DNA of 64,000 nucleotides from Comamonas composti DSM 21721. Lineage in GTDB: Bacteria; Pseudomonadota; Gammaproteobacteria; Burkholderiales; Burkholderiaceae_C. The stretch spans positions 1 to 64,000 of the forward strand of contig NZ_AUCQ01000006.1 of NCBI RefSeq assembly GCF_000429845.1. The letters are read 5' to 3'. A model generated the notes under the pieces. The model was not told the DNA's origin. It did no database searches and worked only from the letters and a program-made list of their open reading frames with translations. This document shows positions 43,799-52,958 of this stretch, one piece after another. How positions within the stretch are numbered: the stretch's first letter is position 1; the number at the start of each line of letters is the position of its first letter. Both the position numbers and the translations under genes were made by a program.

Positions 43799-44322
43799 GG
43801 CAGCAGCAGAATGCAGCGCGCCATGGCCTGGGCCATATAGCGCTTGACGGTGCGCTCGCTCAGGCCCAGGCGGGTGGCAATCTCGGCATAGCCCAGGCCC
43901 TCGAGCTGGGCCAGCAAAAAGGCGGCACGCACCGGCGGTTTGAGGCCGTCCAGCATGGCGTCCACCTGCTGCAGCGTCTCCAGGATGATGGCCTGGTCTT
44001 CAGGTGATGGCGCCATCGGCTCGGGCAGCTGGGCCAGGGCCTCCAGATAGGCCTGCTCCAGCGAGCGGCGCCGGTACAGATTGGCCAGCAGGCGCTTGGC
44101 AATCAGCGTCAGATAGGCACGCGGCTCGCGCAGTTGCCAGCCGCCCTGCTTCTCGGGCGTGGCATCGGGTGCATCGAGCAGGCGCACAAAAGTGTCCTGC
44201 GCCAGGTCGGCTGCATCGCCGGCATGGCCCAGCCTGCGGCGCAGCCAGCCCTGCAACCAGCCATGGTGGTCGGTGTACAGAGCGGCAATATGGTGATGGT
44301 CAGGGCTGTGCGCGGCAGACAT
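43795..44322 (-). CDS. Iron-starvation ECF sigma factor (S6)
   Basis: A 175-residue sigma factor with region 2 (LYTDHHGWLQGWLRRRLGH, DAADLAQDTFVRLL) and region 4 (LKPPVRAAFLLAQLEGLGYAEIATRLGLSERTVKRYMAQA). ATG 44322 (MSAAHSPDHHH) is chosen because the longer frame reads through the Fur box. Confidence 0.91.
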   Translation of the reverse strand: MSAAHSPDHHHIAALYTDHHGWLQGWLRRRLGHAGDAADLAQDTFVRLLDAPDATPEKQGGWQLREPRAYLTLIAKRLLANLYRRRSLEQAYLEALAQLPEPMAPSPEDQAIILETLQQVDAMLDGLKPPVRAAFLLAQLEGLGYAEIATRLGLSERTVKRYMAQAMARCILLLP

Positions 44323-44359
44323 GGCGTCCCGGTTCCTTGGCGGGACGGCAGCCCCAATC

Positions 44360-44380
44360 AAACAAGAATCATTCCTATTT
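44360..44380. promoter_or_regulatory. Fur box and sigma promoter (S6)
   Basis: The core AACAAGAATCATTCCTATT has one extra mismatch in the right arm. A minus-strand TACAAT (44382-44387) begins 12 bp from the centre. Confidence 0.78.
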
Positions 44381-44457
44381 GATTGTAGCAACAGACTTTT
44401 TCTTTCCGCCTAAGCCTCTAGGTTTGCCCCCACGGCGCGCCCTGCAGATGCCAAGAT

Positions 44458-46977
44458 TCAGAACTGGTACTTCAGATTCAGCATGGCATTGCGTGTGCTC
44501 GCGTAGTAGCCGGTATAGAAGGTCTGGTCAAAGCCCTGCAGGTACTTCTTGTTGAAGACATTGTTGAGGTGCAAGGTGGCCGACCACTGCTTGCTGAAGT
44601 CATAGCGCGCCATCAGATGGGCCACCACATAGGACTTCTGCTGCGCCGTGACGGTTTTACCCAACTGCCATGGCGTGGCACTGAAATAGGTGCGGCTCTG
44701 CCAGTTCAGGCCGCCCCCCACGGTCAAGCCACTCCATGCACCCGAGAGTCGGTAGCTGCTCCACACACGTGCCATCTGCCGAGGGAACACCGTGTTGATG
44801 CGCGTGCCATCGGCATCGTGCGTGGTGCTGTAGTTGTAGCTGGCCCCCAGTTGCCAATGCTGGCTCAACTCGCCGTTGATTTCCACATCCAGCCCGCGCG
44901 TCTTGGCACCGTCCACGGCGCGGTAGGCCGGCTCGTTGCGCGTGTTGGGCACGGTGTGGCCGGCATCTATCTCGGCCAGGTTGTTCTGGCGAATCTCATA
45001 CAGCGCAACAGCCGTTTGCACGCGCCCACCCAGCAAGCTGCTCTTGAGCCCGATCTCGTAGTTCTGACCTTCCCGCGGGTCCAGCACATCGCCTGTGCGG
45101 TCGCGCATGCTCTGCGGCTTGAAGATGCTGGTGTAGCTGGCGTAGACAGCGTGCGCATCATTCAGGTCATAGACAATGCCGGCGTAGGGGGTCAGCACGC
45201 TGCTTTCATTGCGGCTGGTGACCTTGTTCAGATTCGGAATATCCGGGTAGAGCGAGGTCAGCCGATAGGCGTAATGGCTGAGGCGTGCGCCCAGAATCAC
45301 GGCCAGGTCATCCCGGGGCTTGAGGCGCAAAGCACCATAGGCTCCATACTGCTTTTGCCAACCGTTGTAGTCCATGAACTTGGTACCGTCGGCCACGGGC
45401 CGTTCGGTCCAGTTGTTCCAGCGGTAAAGATTGATGGTCCGACCCTCGATTTCATCCTCGGTGTTCAACGCCTGGTGCAGGTTTTCAAACTGCGACCAGT
45501 TAAAGCCCACGACAGCTTCATGCTGGCGCCCCCACAAAGTCCACGGACCTTGTGCGTGCACATCAAAGCCTGTCTGCTTTTGCTGGGCCTTGGCCATGCC
45601 GCCATACAGCTGCACATCCCCCACGGCCTTGTCCGGAAAGCCCCAGCTCGCATCCGCAGAGCTGCTTTTGCGATGGCCGCGCATATGGTTTCCGGAGAGC
45701 TTCAGCATCCAGTCGTTGGGCAGCCGGTGTTCCAAAGCTGCAAAGGTGTTGGTGGCCGTGATGCGGTTGGTATTCCAGCGCGCTCCGGCATTGGCCGAAG
45801 CCGCAAAGTCGGTTTGTTCGCCATTGCTGTAGAACAGCGGCAGACCCGATCCCGTTCCCCCACGCGGCGCATTGCGCTGGGTGTCCAGCCCCAGGGTCAG
45901 CGTGGTTTCCGGACCAAGATCGGCCTCCAGCACACCGTACAACACAGACTTGTTGACCCGCGAGAAATCGACATGCGTACCGCCCGACTCATGGGCTCCC
46001 ACCAAGCGCCCACGCAGGCTGCCGCTTTGGTTCAAGGGCGTCGACACATCCAGCTCGATCCGGCGACGGTCCCAGGAGCCCACGCCTGCGCTCGCATGCC
46101 CCTGAAAATTCCGTGTGGGCTTTTTGCGGACCAGGTTGATGGTGCCCGAGGGGTCACCTGCGCCCACCAGCAAGCCGGCCGCTCCACGCAACACCTCGAC
46201 CCGGTCGTAGATGGCCATATCGGCTTCGCTTTGCGGAATGTTCTGCGAGACAAAGTCAATCGCGGTGACGATGCCGTCCAACTGGTAGTTGTCTATCGTG
46301 TAGCCACGCGAATAAATGGAAAACCGGCTGCTGCCGACGTTCTGCACTGACAGGCCCGGTGTTTGTTCCAGCACAGCGGCCACGGTGTCGAGCTTCTGGT
46401 CATCCATGCGCTGTCGGGTCATGACACTCACGGTCTGAGGTGTTTCCTTCAGGGTCATGTTCAGGCGCGTCGCGGTGGCAGAAGGCCCTGCTGCGGCATA
46501 CGACCCCGTCCCCTCGCTGACAGCACTGCGCTCCGCCTGGGCCGTCACCTGCACCTCGGCCAGCGCGGCGGCACTGGCATCGGCGCTCTGGGCCCTGGCC
46601 GACCGGCGCAGCACAAAGGCCTGCTCCCCCACCTGGGTCACCGCCAGCCCCGAGCCTTGCAACAGCTGGGCAAACCCGTCCAGCAGGCCATAGCGGCCAT
46701 GCAGCCCCGGGGTCTGGCGGCCTTCGGTCAGCGCCGGATCGGCCGACAAGGTGATTCCGGACTGGCCGGCAAAGTGCGACAGCGCAGCCCCCAGGGCTCC
46801 GGCAGCAATGTCGTAGCCACGTGTGGCAGCCCCCGCCTGGGCGGTGGAGGCCGGTACCGTGGACTGGGCCCAGACCGGAGTGGCAGCCAGTGCGGAGAGC
46901 ACGGCTGCCTGCACCGTGGTGCGGCGCATGCGCGCAAGGGCCGAAGCGCTGGAGTGGCCCGCAAACAGGGATGGCAT
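44458..46977 (-). CDS. TonB-dependent siderophore receptor with signalling domain (S7)
   Basis: An 839-residue receptor with signal peptide (1-37, PVWA-Q), STN domain (~54-110, YDIAAGALGAALSHFAGQSGI), TonB box (AEVQVTAQAE, 140-149), plug with ETPQTVSVMTRQRMDDQ and VEVLRGAAGLLVGAGDPSG, and a barrel ending AMLNLKYQF. It is more like the S2 receptor in its middle part: both have FSKQ(W/L)SA near the C terminus and KPTxxFQGHAS in the plug. ATG 46977 is the only reasonable start. Confidence 0.92.
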   Translation of the reverse strand: MPSLFAGHSSASALARMRRTTVQAAVLSALAATPVWAQSTVPASTAQAGAATRGYDIAAGALGAALSHFAGQSGITLSADPALTEGRQTPGLHGRYGLLDGFAQLLQGSGLAVTQVGEQAFVLRRSARAQSADASAAALAEVQVTAQAERSAVSEGTGSYAAAGPSATATRLNMTLKETPQTVSVMTRQRMDDQKLDTVAAVLEQTPGLSVQNVGSSRFSIYSRGYTIDNYQLDGIVTAIDFVSQNIPQSEADMAIYDRVEVLRGAAGLLVGAGDPSGTINLVRKKPTRNFQGHASAGVGSWDRRRIELDVSTPLNQSGSLRGRLVGAHESGGTHVDFSRVNKSVLYGVLEADLGPETTLTLGLDTQRNAPRGGTGSGLPLFYSNGEQTDFAASANAGARWNTNRITATNTFAALEHRLPNDWMLKLSGNHMRGHRKSSSADASWGFPDKAVGDVQLYGGMAKAQQKQTGFDVHAQGPWTLWGRQHEAVVGFNWSQFENLHQALNTEDEIEGRTINLYRWNNWTERPVADGTKFMDYNGWQKQYGAYGALRLKPRDDLAVILGARLSHYAYRLTSLYPDIPNLNKVTSRNESSVLTPYAGIVYDLNDAHAVYASYTSIFKPQSMRDRTGDVLDPREGQNYEIGLKSSLLGGRVQTAVALYEIRQNNLAEIDAGHTVPNTRNEPAYRAVDGAKTRGLDVEINGELSQHWQLGASYNYSTTHDADGTRINTVFPRQMARVWSSYRLSGAWSGLTVGGGLNWQSRTYFSATPWQLGKTVTAQQKSYVVAHLMARYDFSKQWSATLHLNNVFNKKYLQGFDQTFYTGYYASTRNAMLNLKYQF

Positions 46978-47127
46978 AGGGAGAGCAACCTTTCGTCAAA
47001 GAGGCAGCTGCGTCAGGCAGCAGCTGCTGTCCTGTGTATGACCGGTGACTTTCCAAAAGGGGACATGGGGTGCGCCATCGCTCCAGTCCACGGCGCCGGC
47101 CTGTGTGCCCAGCGCGTATTGCAGGGC

Positions 47128-48159
47128 TCAGCGTGCCTGTGCAGAGAGCGTCACCCACCAGCGCGTGCGCATGTCCACACGCACCGGCAGCGAAGCGGCC
47201 AGGGCCGTCAACGCAGCATCGGTATCCGCCAGCTGAAAAGCGCCGCTGACGGGCAGATGGGCCACCGCCGGATCGCAACGCAGCAGCCCACGGCGGTAGC
47301 GCGCCAGCTCGGCGGTGAACTGTCCCAGGGGCATCTTGTCGGCATAGAGCACGCCCTCGGTCCAGCCCTCGGCCAGCGGCTCACGCCCGGCAATGGCGCC
47401 GACCTCGTCCACGGTGGTGCTGGCCTGCTCGCCGGCGGCGATGCGCACCGGCCTGCCGCCATGCGCCGGGCGCAGCTCCACCGCTCCCTGGCTCACGGCC
47501 ACCTGTGTGCGCTGCTCCGCCGTGCGCACGGTGAAACGGGTGCCCAGGGCCAGCGCCGATCCCTGCGGGGTCTGCACCTGAAAAGGCCGGCCCGCAGCGT
47601 CGGGCGCCGTCTGCACCCACAGCGCACCGCTGTGCAGCACGATGCGGCGGCTGTCGGCGCTGTAGGCAATGTCCACGGCGCTGGCCGTGTCCAGGCGCAG
47701 ACGCCCGCCATCGGGCAGGGTCAGCTCGCGCTGCTCGCCCGTGGCAGTGCGCACATCGGCCGTCCAATCCTGCCAGGGCGCCTGCCGCCAGGCCACCACG
47801 GCGGCAGGCCCGGCCACGATGGCCAGGGCCAGCATGCGCGCAGCGGCACGGCGCTGGGCCCGGCCGGCCTGGCCGGACAGGCGCAGCGCCGTGGCACCGG
47901 CCGGCCCCAGAGGGCCGGGCACCATGGCCGGGGCATTGCTGCGGGCTGTGGTGTTGGAGGCGCTGCCGTGGCCGAGTTGCTGCAACACCTGCTCGGCTCG
48001 CTGCCAGGCGGCTTCATGCCGGGGGTCGGCCGCACGCCAGCAGCACAGTGCCTGCTGCTGCGCGGCATCGGGCGTCTCGGTCTGCAGGCGCACCAGCCAC
48101 TGCGCGGCCTCGCGGGCGGCGCGTGGGTCAATGCCCGGTGCGGGCGTGGAACGGCTCAT
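47128..48159 (-). CDS. FecR-type anti-sigma regulator (S7)
   Basis: A 343-residue protein with DUF4880-like start (AREAAQWLVRLQTETPDAAQQQALCCW), an Ala/Gly-rich linker, membrane segment (AARMLALAIVAGPAAVVAW, ~105-123), FecR domain (GEQRELTLPDGGRLRLDTASAV, GSALALGTRFTVRTAEQR) and C-terminal region (LPVSGAFQLADTDAALTALAASLP). It starts 22 bp after the sigma stop, without the ATGA overlap seen in S4-S6 and S8. Confidence 0.9.
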   Translation of the reverse strand: MSRSTPAPGIDPRAAREAAQWLVRLQTETPDAAQQQALCCWRAADPRHEAAWQRAEQVLQQLGHGSASNTTARSNAPAMVPGPLGPAGATALRLSGQAGRAQRRAAARMLALAIVAGPAAVVAWRQAPWQDWTADVRTATGEQRELTLPDGGRLRLDTASAVDIAYSADSRRIVLHSGALWVQTAPDAAGRPFQVQTPQGSALALGTRFTVRTAEQRTQVAVSQGAVELRPAHGGRPVRIAAGEQASTTVDEVGAIAGREPLAEGWTEGVLYADKMPLGQFTAELARYRRGLLRCDPAVAHLPVSGAFQLADTDAALTALAASLPVRVDMRTRWWVTLSAQAR

Positions 48160-48181
48160 AGCCCTGGTCCAATGGAGCGCT

Positions 48182-48703
48182 TCATGCGCCGTCCACCAGC
48201 AAAATGCATTGCTCGAAAGCCTGGGCCATATAGCGCTTGATGGTGCGGTCGGTCACGCCCAGCCGCTCCGCCACCTGGACATAGCTCAGGCCATCGAGCT
48301 GGGAGAGCAAAAAGGCTTCGCGCACCTTGGGCGGCAGGCCATCGAGCATGGCATCGATCTGGTGCAGGGTTTCCAGAATCAGCAGGCGCTGCTCAGGGGA
48401 CGGGGCCAGAGGCTCGGGCACCAGGGCCATGGCCTCCAGCCAGGCCCGCTCCAGCGACTGGCGCTGCACATGGTTGATCAGCAGATTGCGCGCCACCGTG
48501 GTCAGGTAGGCGCGCGGCTCGCGCAGGGCCACGGCGCGCTGCGGTGCCTGGGTGCTCATCAGGCGCACAAAAGTGTCCTGCGCCAGATCGGCCGCATGGT
48601 CGGCCCCGCTGAGCTTGCGGCGCAGCCACCCCAGCAACCAGGAATGGTGGGCGGTGTAGAGGGCGGCGACTTCGGCGTGAAGAGGGCTGGGTGCGGTGGG
48701 CAT
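48182..48703 (-). CDS. Iron-starvation ECF sigma factor (S7)
   Basis: A 173-residue sigma factor with region 2 (LYTAHHSWLLGWLRRKLSG, HAADLAQDTFVRLM) and region 4 (LPPKVREAFLLSQLDGLSYVQVAERLGVTDRTIKRYMAQA). The start MPTAPSPLHAEV aligns with the S4/S5 N termini. Confidence 0.91.
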   Translation of the reverse strand: MPTAPSPLHAEVAALYTAHHSWLLGWLRRKLSGADHAADLAQDTFVRLMSTQAPQRAVALREPRAYLTTVARNLLINHVQRQSLERAWLEAMALVPEPLAPSPEQRLLILETLHQIDAMLDGLPPKVREAFLLSQLDGLSYVQVAERLGVTDRTIKRYMAQAFEQCILLVDGA

Positions 48704-48744
48704 GGCGAGTCCCGATTCCTTTGCAGGACAGGCTGCCCACAATA

Positions 48745-48765
48745 AAACAAGAATCATTCTTATTC
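48745..48765. promoter_or_regulatory. Fur box and sigma promoter (S7)
   Basis: The core AACAAGAATCATTCTTATT is identical to that of S5. A minus-strand TACAAT (48767-48772) begins 12 bp from the centre. Confidence 0.82.
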
Positions 48766-48797
48766 AATTGTATCCATGCCCACACGCTCTACCGCGT

Positions 48798-51302
48798 TCA
48801 GAAGCGGTAGCGTGCCGTCAGCACCACATTGCGCGGGTCGCCAAAGAAGTTGGGCCCGTTGTCCGCACCGATGCCCGAGTAGTAGCGACGGTCGAACAGG
48901 TTGTTGACGTTCAGGCTCAGGTCCAGCTGGCGGCTGAAGGCATAGCTCGCATGCAGGCCCGCCAGGGCGTAGCCGCCCTGGTGCACGCCCCAGGTGCTGT
49001 AGATCTCATTCTGCAGGTGCAGCGAGCCGCCCAGCTTCCAGCGGTAGAGCGCGCCCGGCAGCTGGTAGATGGTGGCCAGCTTGAACAGGTGGCGCGGCAT
49101 GTTGGTGGCATAACGCGAGCCCACGGAGTAGCTGCCCGTGGGATCGTAGCCCGAGGCGGCGGCCACACGTTTGGCCGAGGCATAGGTGTAGCTGGCCGCC
49201 ATCTGCCAGCCACGCGCCAGCTCGCCCGCGACCTCGAATTCCACACCGCGGCTGCGCACCTTGCCGGCCGACTGGTAGCAGTTGCTGATGCCCATGGCGC
49301 AGGCCGAGGACGGCAAGGCGTCGGGCAGGTTTTCCAGGTCGATCTGGAACACGGCGGCGCTGGCGTTCAGGCGGCCGTCCAGGTACTCGCCCTTGATACC
49401 CAACTCCAGGTTGCGGCCCTGCTCGGGCGCCAGCGTGCCACCATCGGCCGTGTTGTAGCTTTGTGGGTTGAAGATGCGTGTCCAGCTGCCATAGACCGCA
49501 TAGGTGCGGTCCAGCTCATGGACCAGGCCGGCATAGGGCGTGAACTTGTGCTCGGCCTTCTGGTGGGTCTCGCCATAGGGAGTGGCGCCGTCGTACTGCA
49601 CCTGGTTGCGTTCGTACCAGTCCAGGCGCGAGCCCAGCACCAGCTTGGTCGCGTCGGTCACAGCCAGGCGGGTCATGCCGTAGAGGCTGGTCTGCTCCAT
49701 GTCGGCCTTGCGCCGCCACAGGCCGTATGCCCCCACCGTGGGCACAGGCACGCTGCGCGGGTCCCAGTTCAAGGGGTTAAAGCTGGCCAGGGTGAAGCTG
49801 CCGTCGATGGTGGCGCCACCGCCCACATCGTCCCAGCGGCTGCGGCGGTGGCTGGCGCCCACCACCAGGTCATGGCTGCGGCCCCAGGCACTGAACGGGC
49901 CCGAAAGCTGGGCATCGATGCTGCGCTGCGTACGCTCGTAGTCGTAGCCACCACCGCCCAGGCTGAACACGGGCTGGCCGCTGGCATCCATGGTGGCCGA
50001 ACGCAGGTAGGTGCCCAGCATGTGCATTTCGCTGTCGATGGCCGAGGCCGCCAGCCTGGCCTTCCAGCCGTTGCCCAGGCGGTGCTCCACATCCGCAAAC
50101 ACCGTGGTGCTTTGCTTGTCCCAGAAGGACCAACTGGGGCTCATGCGGGTGGAGCGGCGGATGGGCAGAAAGCTGCCGTCGGGCATGGTGCCCAGGCCGT
50201 TCCAGTCCACGCCGGGGTTGTCCTCCTTACTGTACGAGGCGCCGAAGGTGACCGTGGTGGACGGGGACAGGTCGGCCTCCAGGATGCCGTAGGCCAGGCT
50301 GCGCTTGTTCTGGTAGTCGTCAATGAAGGAGTGCTTGTCCTGGCGACTGACCACGGCGCGCCCGCGCAGCGTGCCGGACTCGTTCAGCGCCCCGCCCAGG
50401 TCCACCGAGCCCGTGTAGTCGTCCCAACTGCCGGCGCTGAGCGTGGCCGTGCCCTGGAATTCGCGTGTGGGGCGCTTGCGCACCAGGTTGATGGAACCGC
50501 CGGGTGTGCCCGCGCCTTCGCTCAGACCGGCCGCGCCGCGCATGACTTCCAGACGGTCGTACATGGACAGGGCACCCGTGGACAGGGCCGCCTCCTCGTA
50601 CTCGATGGGCAGGCCGTCGACCATGAGGTTGTTGATCTGGAAACCGCGCGAAGAGAAACGGTAGCGCTCGCCGCCCCATTTACTGACCGTGAGTCCGGGC
50701 ACGGCCTGCACGGCATCGGCCAGCGACACCAGGCCGCGGTCCTCAATCTGCTGGCGCGTGAGCACGGACACGGCCTGGGGCGTCTCGCGTGGCGACAGGG
50801 CCAGGGGCGTGGCCGTGCTCATGCTGGAGCTGGTGTAGCTGCCCGTGCCTTCGGTGGTGCCGGCGCGTTCGGCCGTGGCCGTCACACGCACCTCATTCAG
50901 GGTGGCCGTGCCGGGGGCGCTGGTCACCGTCGGCAGCTTGCGCAGCGTGAGGCTGCCGTCGCTGCGCGTCACCAGGCCCAAGCCGCTGCCGGCCAGCAGG
51001 CGCTGCAGCGCCTCGTGCGCTGTGAAGCTGCCCGCCACGGCGGGGCTGTGCAGGCCCTGGGTCAGCGCGGGGTCGAAGGACAGGGCCATGCCCGCACCGG
51101 CGGCCACTTCGGCCAGGCCCAGGCCCAGCGGGCCGGCGGCGATGCGGTAGCTCTGGACAGCCTGGCTGGCTGCGGGCGCCTGCACGGCGGCATCGGAGGC
51201 CGCATGGGCCGTGCCAGCAGCCAGGGCCATGCCCAGCAGGCTCAGGCGGACAGCAGCCGCCACGGGGTGGTAAACAGGGCGCGGAGCCGAGGAAGAAGAC
51301 AT
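48798..51302 (-). CDS. TonB-dependent siderophore receptor with signalling domain (S8)
   Basis: An 834-residue receptor with signal peptide (1-34, AHA-AS), STN domain (~51-107, YRIAAGPLGLGLAEVAAGAGM), TonB box (NEVRVTATAE, 136-145), plug with ETPQAVSVLTRQQIEDRG and LEVMRGAAGLSEGAGTPGG, and a barrel ending VLTARYRF. Two loop cysteines (SACAMGISNCY) match the S6 positions. ATG 51302 follows AAGGA. An A-tract (GAAAAAAAATTGCACC on the minus strand, ~51380-51395) lies upstream as candidate promoter. Confidence 0.92.
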   Translation of the reverse strand: MSSSSAPRPVYHPVAAAVRLSLLGMALAAGTAHAASDAAVQAPAASQAVQSYRIAAGPLGLGLAEVAAGAGMALSFDPALTQGLHSPAVAGSFTAHEALQRLLAGSGLGLVTRSDGSLTLRKLPTVTSAPGTATLNEVRVTATAERAGTTEGTGSYTSSSMSTATPLALSPRETPQAVSVLTRQQIEDRGLVSLADAVQAVPGLTVSKWGGERYRFSSRGFQINNLMVDGLPIEYEEAALSTGALSMYDRLEVMRGAAGLSEGAGTPGGSINLVRKRPTREFQGTATLSAGSWDDYTGSVDLGGALNESGTLRGRAVVSRQDKHSFIDDYQNKRSLAYGILEADLSPSTTVTFGASYSKEDNPGVDWNGLGTMPDGSFLPIRRSTRMSPSWSFWDKQSTTVFADVEHRLGNGWKARLAASAIDSEMHMLGTYLRSATMDASGQPVFSLGGGGYDYERTQRSIDAQLSGPFSAWGRSHDLVVGASHRRSRWDDVGGGATIDGSFTLASFNPLNWDPRSVPVPTVGAYGLWRRKADMEQTSLYGMTRLAVTDATKLVLGSRLDWYERNQVQYDGATPYGETHQKAEHKFTPYAGLVHELDRTYAVYGSWTRIFNPQSYNTADGGTLAPEQGRNLELGIKGEYLDGRLNASAAVFQIDLENLPDALPSSACAMGISNCYQSAGKVRSRGVEFEVAGELARGWQMAASYTYASAKRVAAASGYDPTGSYSVGSRYATNMPRHLFKLATIYQLPGALYRWKLGGSLHLQNEIYSTWGVHQGGYALAGLHASYAFSRQLDLSLNVNNLFDRRYYSGIGADNGPNFFGDPRNVVLTARYRF

Positions 51303-51410
51303 GGGAAACAGTCCTTGCGCAAAAGCCATATGAAAGGGTTCACAGGCTTTGCCAAGCGAGAGTGCAAAAGGTCTCAGCTGCGGTGCAATTTTTTTTCAGC
51401 TGCGCGGCAT

Positions 51411-52391
51411 TCACCGGGCCAGCAGCGTGACCCAGTGGCCACGCCAGCGGCGTGCCACCTGCAAGGGGTAGGTGGACTCCAGCATGGCCAGGGCCTGGTC
51501 GGTATCGGTCAGCGGGTAGGCCCCCGAGATGCGCAGCTGCGCCAGCTCGGGCGCGCATTGCAAGAAACCGGAGCGGTAGCGCGACAGTGCGGCGCAGACC
51601 GCCTGCAGCGGCATGGCGTCGGCCACCAGCATGCCTTGGACCCAGGCCTGCTGGGCAGCCGATACGGGCTGCGGCGCCTCCAGGCCTTGCGCCGTCAGCA
51701 CGGTTTGCTGCCCGGCCTGCACCACCATGGAGGGGGCCAGGGCCTGGCTGGGCGTGACCTCTACCGCCCCCTCGGTCACGGCCAGGTGCACGGCCGCATC
51801 GCTGCAGCGCACCGTAAAACGCGTGCCCAGGGCACGCAGCTGCCCCAGCACGGTGTGCACGGCAAAGGGCCGCTGCGCGCCACTGGGGTCGGCCGCCGTT
51901 TGGATAGAAATCGCCCCCTTGCGCAGATAGATCAAGCGCTGGCTGCTATCAAAAACAATGTCTACCGCCGTGGCCGTGTCCAGCAGCAGGCGGCTGCCAT
52001 CGGCCAGGGTGAGGCGGCGCTGCTCGCCGATGGCGGTACGCGCATCGGCCGTCCAGCCCTGCTGCTGCACCAGGCTCCAGCCCAGCCAGCCTGCGGGGGC
52101 CACGGCCAGCAAGGCGGCCAGCTTGGCCACCACGGCACGGCGCTGGCGGTGGTCATGGCGCAGCGGCCTGTCCAGGGCCGGCATGGCCAGGGCGGCGGGC
52201 AGGCCGCCCAGCTTGCCCATCAGCAACTCGGCCCTGGCCCAGGCCTGCTGGTGGGCAGCGCTGCTCTGGCGCCAGCGCTCGAAGTCAGCGTGCTCGGCAG
52301 GGCTGAGTGCACCACCATGCATGCGCACCAACCAGTCGGCAGCCTCGTCCAGCAGGCTCTCTGCCAGGGCCTTTGGCGCCACAGTGCTCAT
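51411..52391 (-). CDS. FecR-type anti-sigma regulator (S8)
   Basis: A 326-residue protein with DUF4880-like start (LDEAADWLVRMHGGALSPAEHADFERW), membrane segment (AVVAKLAALLAVAPAGWLGW, ~83-102), FecR domain (GEQRRLTLADGSRLLLDTATAV, GQLRALGTRFTVRCSDAA) and C-terminal region (LRISGAYPLTDTDQALAMLESTYP). ATG 52391 overlaps the sigma stop (ATGA). Confidence 0.9.
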   Translation of the reverse strand: MSTVAPKALAESLLDEAADWLVRMHGGALSPAEHADFERWRQSSAAHQQAWARAELLMGKLGGLPAALAMPALDRPLRHDHRQRRAVVAKLAALLAVAPAGWLGWSLVQQQGWTADARTAIGEQRRLTLADGSRLLLDTATAVDIVFDSSQRLIYLRKGAISIQTAADPSGAQRPFAVHTVLGQLRALGTRFTVRCSDAAVHLAVTEGAVEVTPSQALAPSMVVQAGQQTVLTAQGLEAPQPVSAAQQAWVQGMLVADAMPLQAVCAALSRYRSGFLQCAPELAQLRISGAYPLTDTDQALAMLESTYPLQVARRWRGHWVTLLAR

Positions 52392-52894
52392 GCCGTCAAC
52401 GCCAGGCATTGGCGAAAGGCCTGGGCCATATAGCGTTTCACACTGCTCAGCGACACGCCCAGCTGCTGGGCAATGTCTTCGTACTTCATGCCGTCGAGTT
52501 GCGAGAGCAAAAAAGTCCGCCGCACCAGGGGCGGCAGCGCATCCAGCATGGCGTCGATCTCGTTGAGCGTCTCCAGCACCAGGGCGCGTTGCTCGGGCGA
52601 AGGCGCCTCAGGCTCGGGCAGCAGGGCCAGCGCCTCCAGATAGGCCTGCTCCAGCGCCTGGCGCCGGTACCAGTTGACCAGCACGCCCTTGGCCACCGTG
52701 GTCAGATAGGCACGCGGGGTCTGGATGGCGCCCACATCGCGCGCCCGCAGAATGCGCACAAAAGTGTCTTGCGCCAGATCGGCCGCATCGCAGCTATTGC
52801 CCAGGCGCCGGCGCAGCCAGCCCTGCAGCCAGCCGTGGTGCTCCACATAGAGGGTGGCGACTTCGCCATGCGTGGCGCAGGAGGAAGGGTTCAT
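52388..52894 (-). CDS. Iron-starvation ECF sigma factor (S8)
   Basis: A 168-residue sigma factor with region 2 (LYVEHHGWLQGWLRRRLGN, DAADLAQDTFVRIL) and region 4 (LPPLVRRTFLLSQLDGMKYEDIAQQLGVSLSSVKRYMAQA). ATG 52894 (MNPSSCATHGEV) was chosen because the frame upstream includes the Fur box. Confidence 0.91.
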   Translation of the reverse strand: MNPSSCATHGEVATLYVEHHGWLQGWLRRRLGNSCDAADLAQDTFVRILRARDVGAIQTPRAYLTTVAKGVLVNWYRRQALEQAYLEALALLPEPEAPSPEQRALVLETLNEIDAMLDALPPLVRRTFLLSQLDGMKYEDIAQQLGVSLSSVKRYMAQAFRQCLALTA

Positions 52895-52937
52895 GGCGGA
52901 TGCCCGGTTGCTTTGGCGGAGCCTGGCATCCGCAATC

Positions 52938-52958
52938 AAACAAGAATCATTACTATTT
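52938..52958. promoter_or_regulatory. Fur box shared by S8 sigma and the divergent binding protein
   Basis: The core AACAAGAATCATTACTATT has two arm mismatches. A minus-strand -10-like TAGAAT (52963-52968) begins 15 bp from the centre, not 12 as in S4-S7. The plus-strand binding-protein gene starts 95 bp to the right, so the box may control both directions. Confidence 0.72.

Noticed and set aside
38880-51960. Short AT-rich GCTATCAAA patches inside the S5, S6 and S8 FecR genes as repeat insertions
   Set aside because: They encode the shared FDS segment after DTA-x-V-x-I at homologous positions, so common descent of the three genes explains them.
48696-52433. A 1245-codon open frame on the plus strand opposite the S8 receptor and FecR genes, and similar long frames opposite the other receptors
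   Set aside because: They are mirror frames of GC-rich coding DNA. Their translations are low-complexity, rich in His/Gln/Gly/Ala/Arg and match no family, while the minus-strand frames encode complete receptor domains.
16266-52894. Siderophore synthesis genes (NRPS or NIS type) within the iron block
   Set aside because: All sizeable frames are accounted for by receptors, regulators, reductases and efflux genes; no adenylation, condensation or IucA/IucC-like motifs were found.
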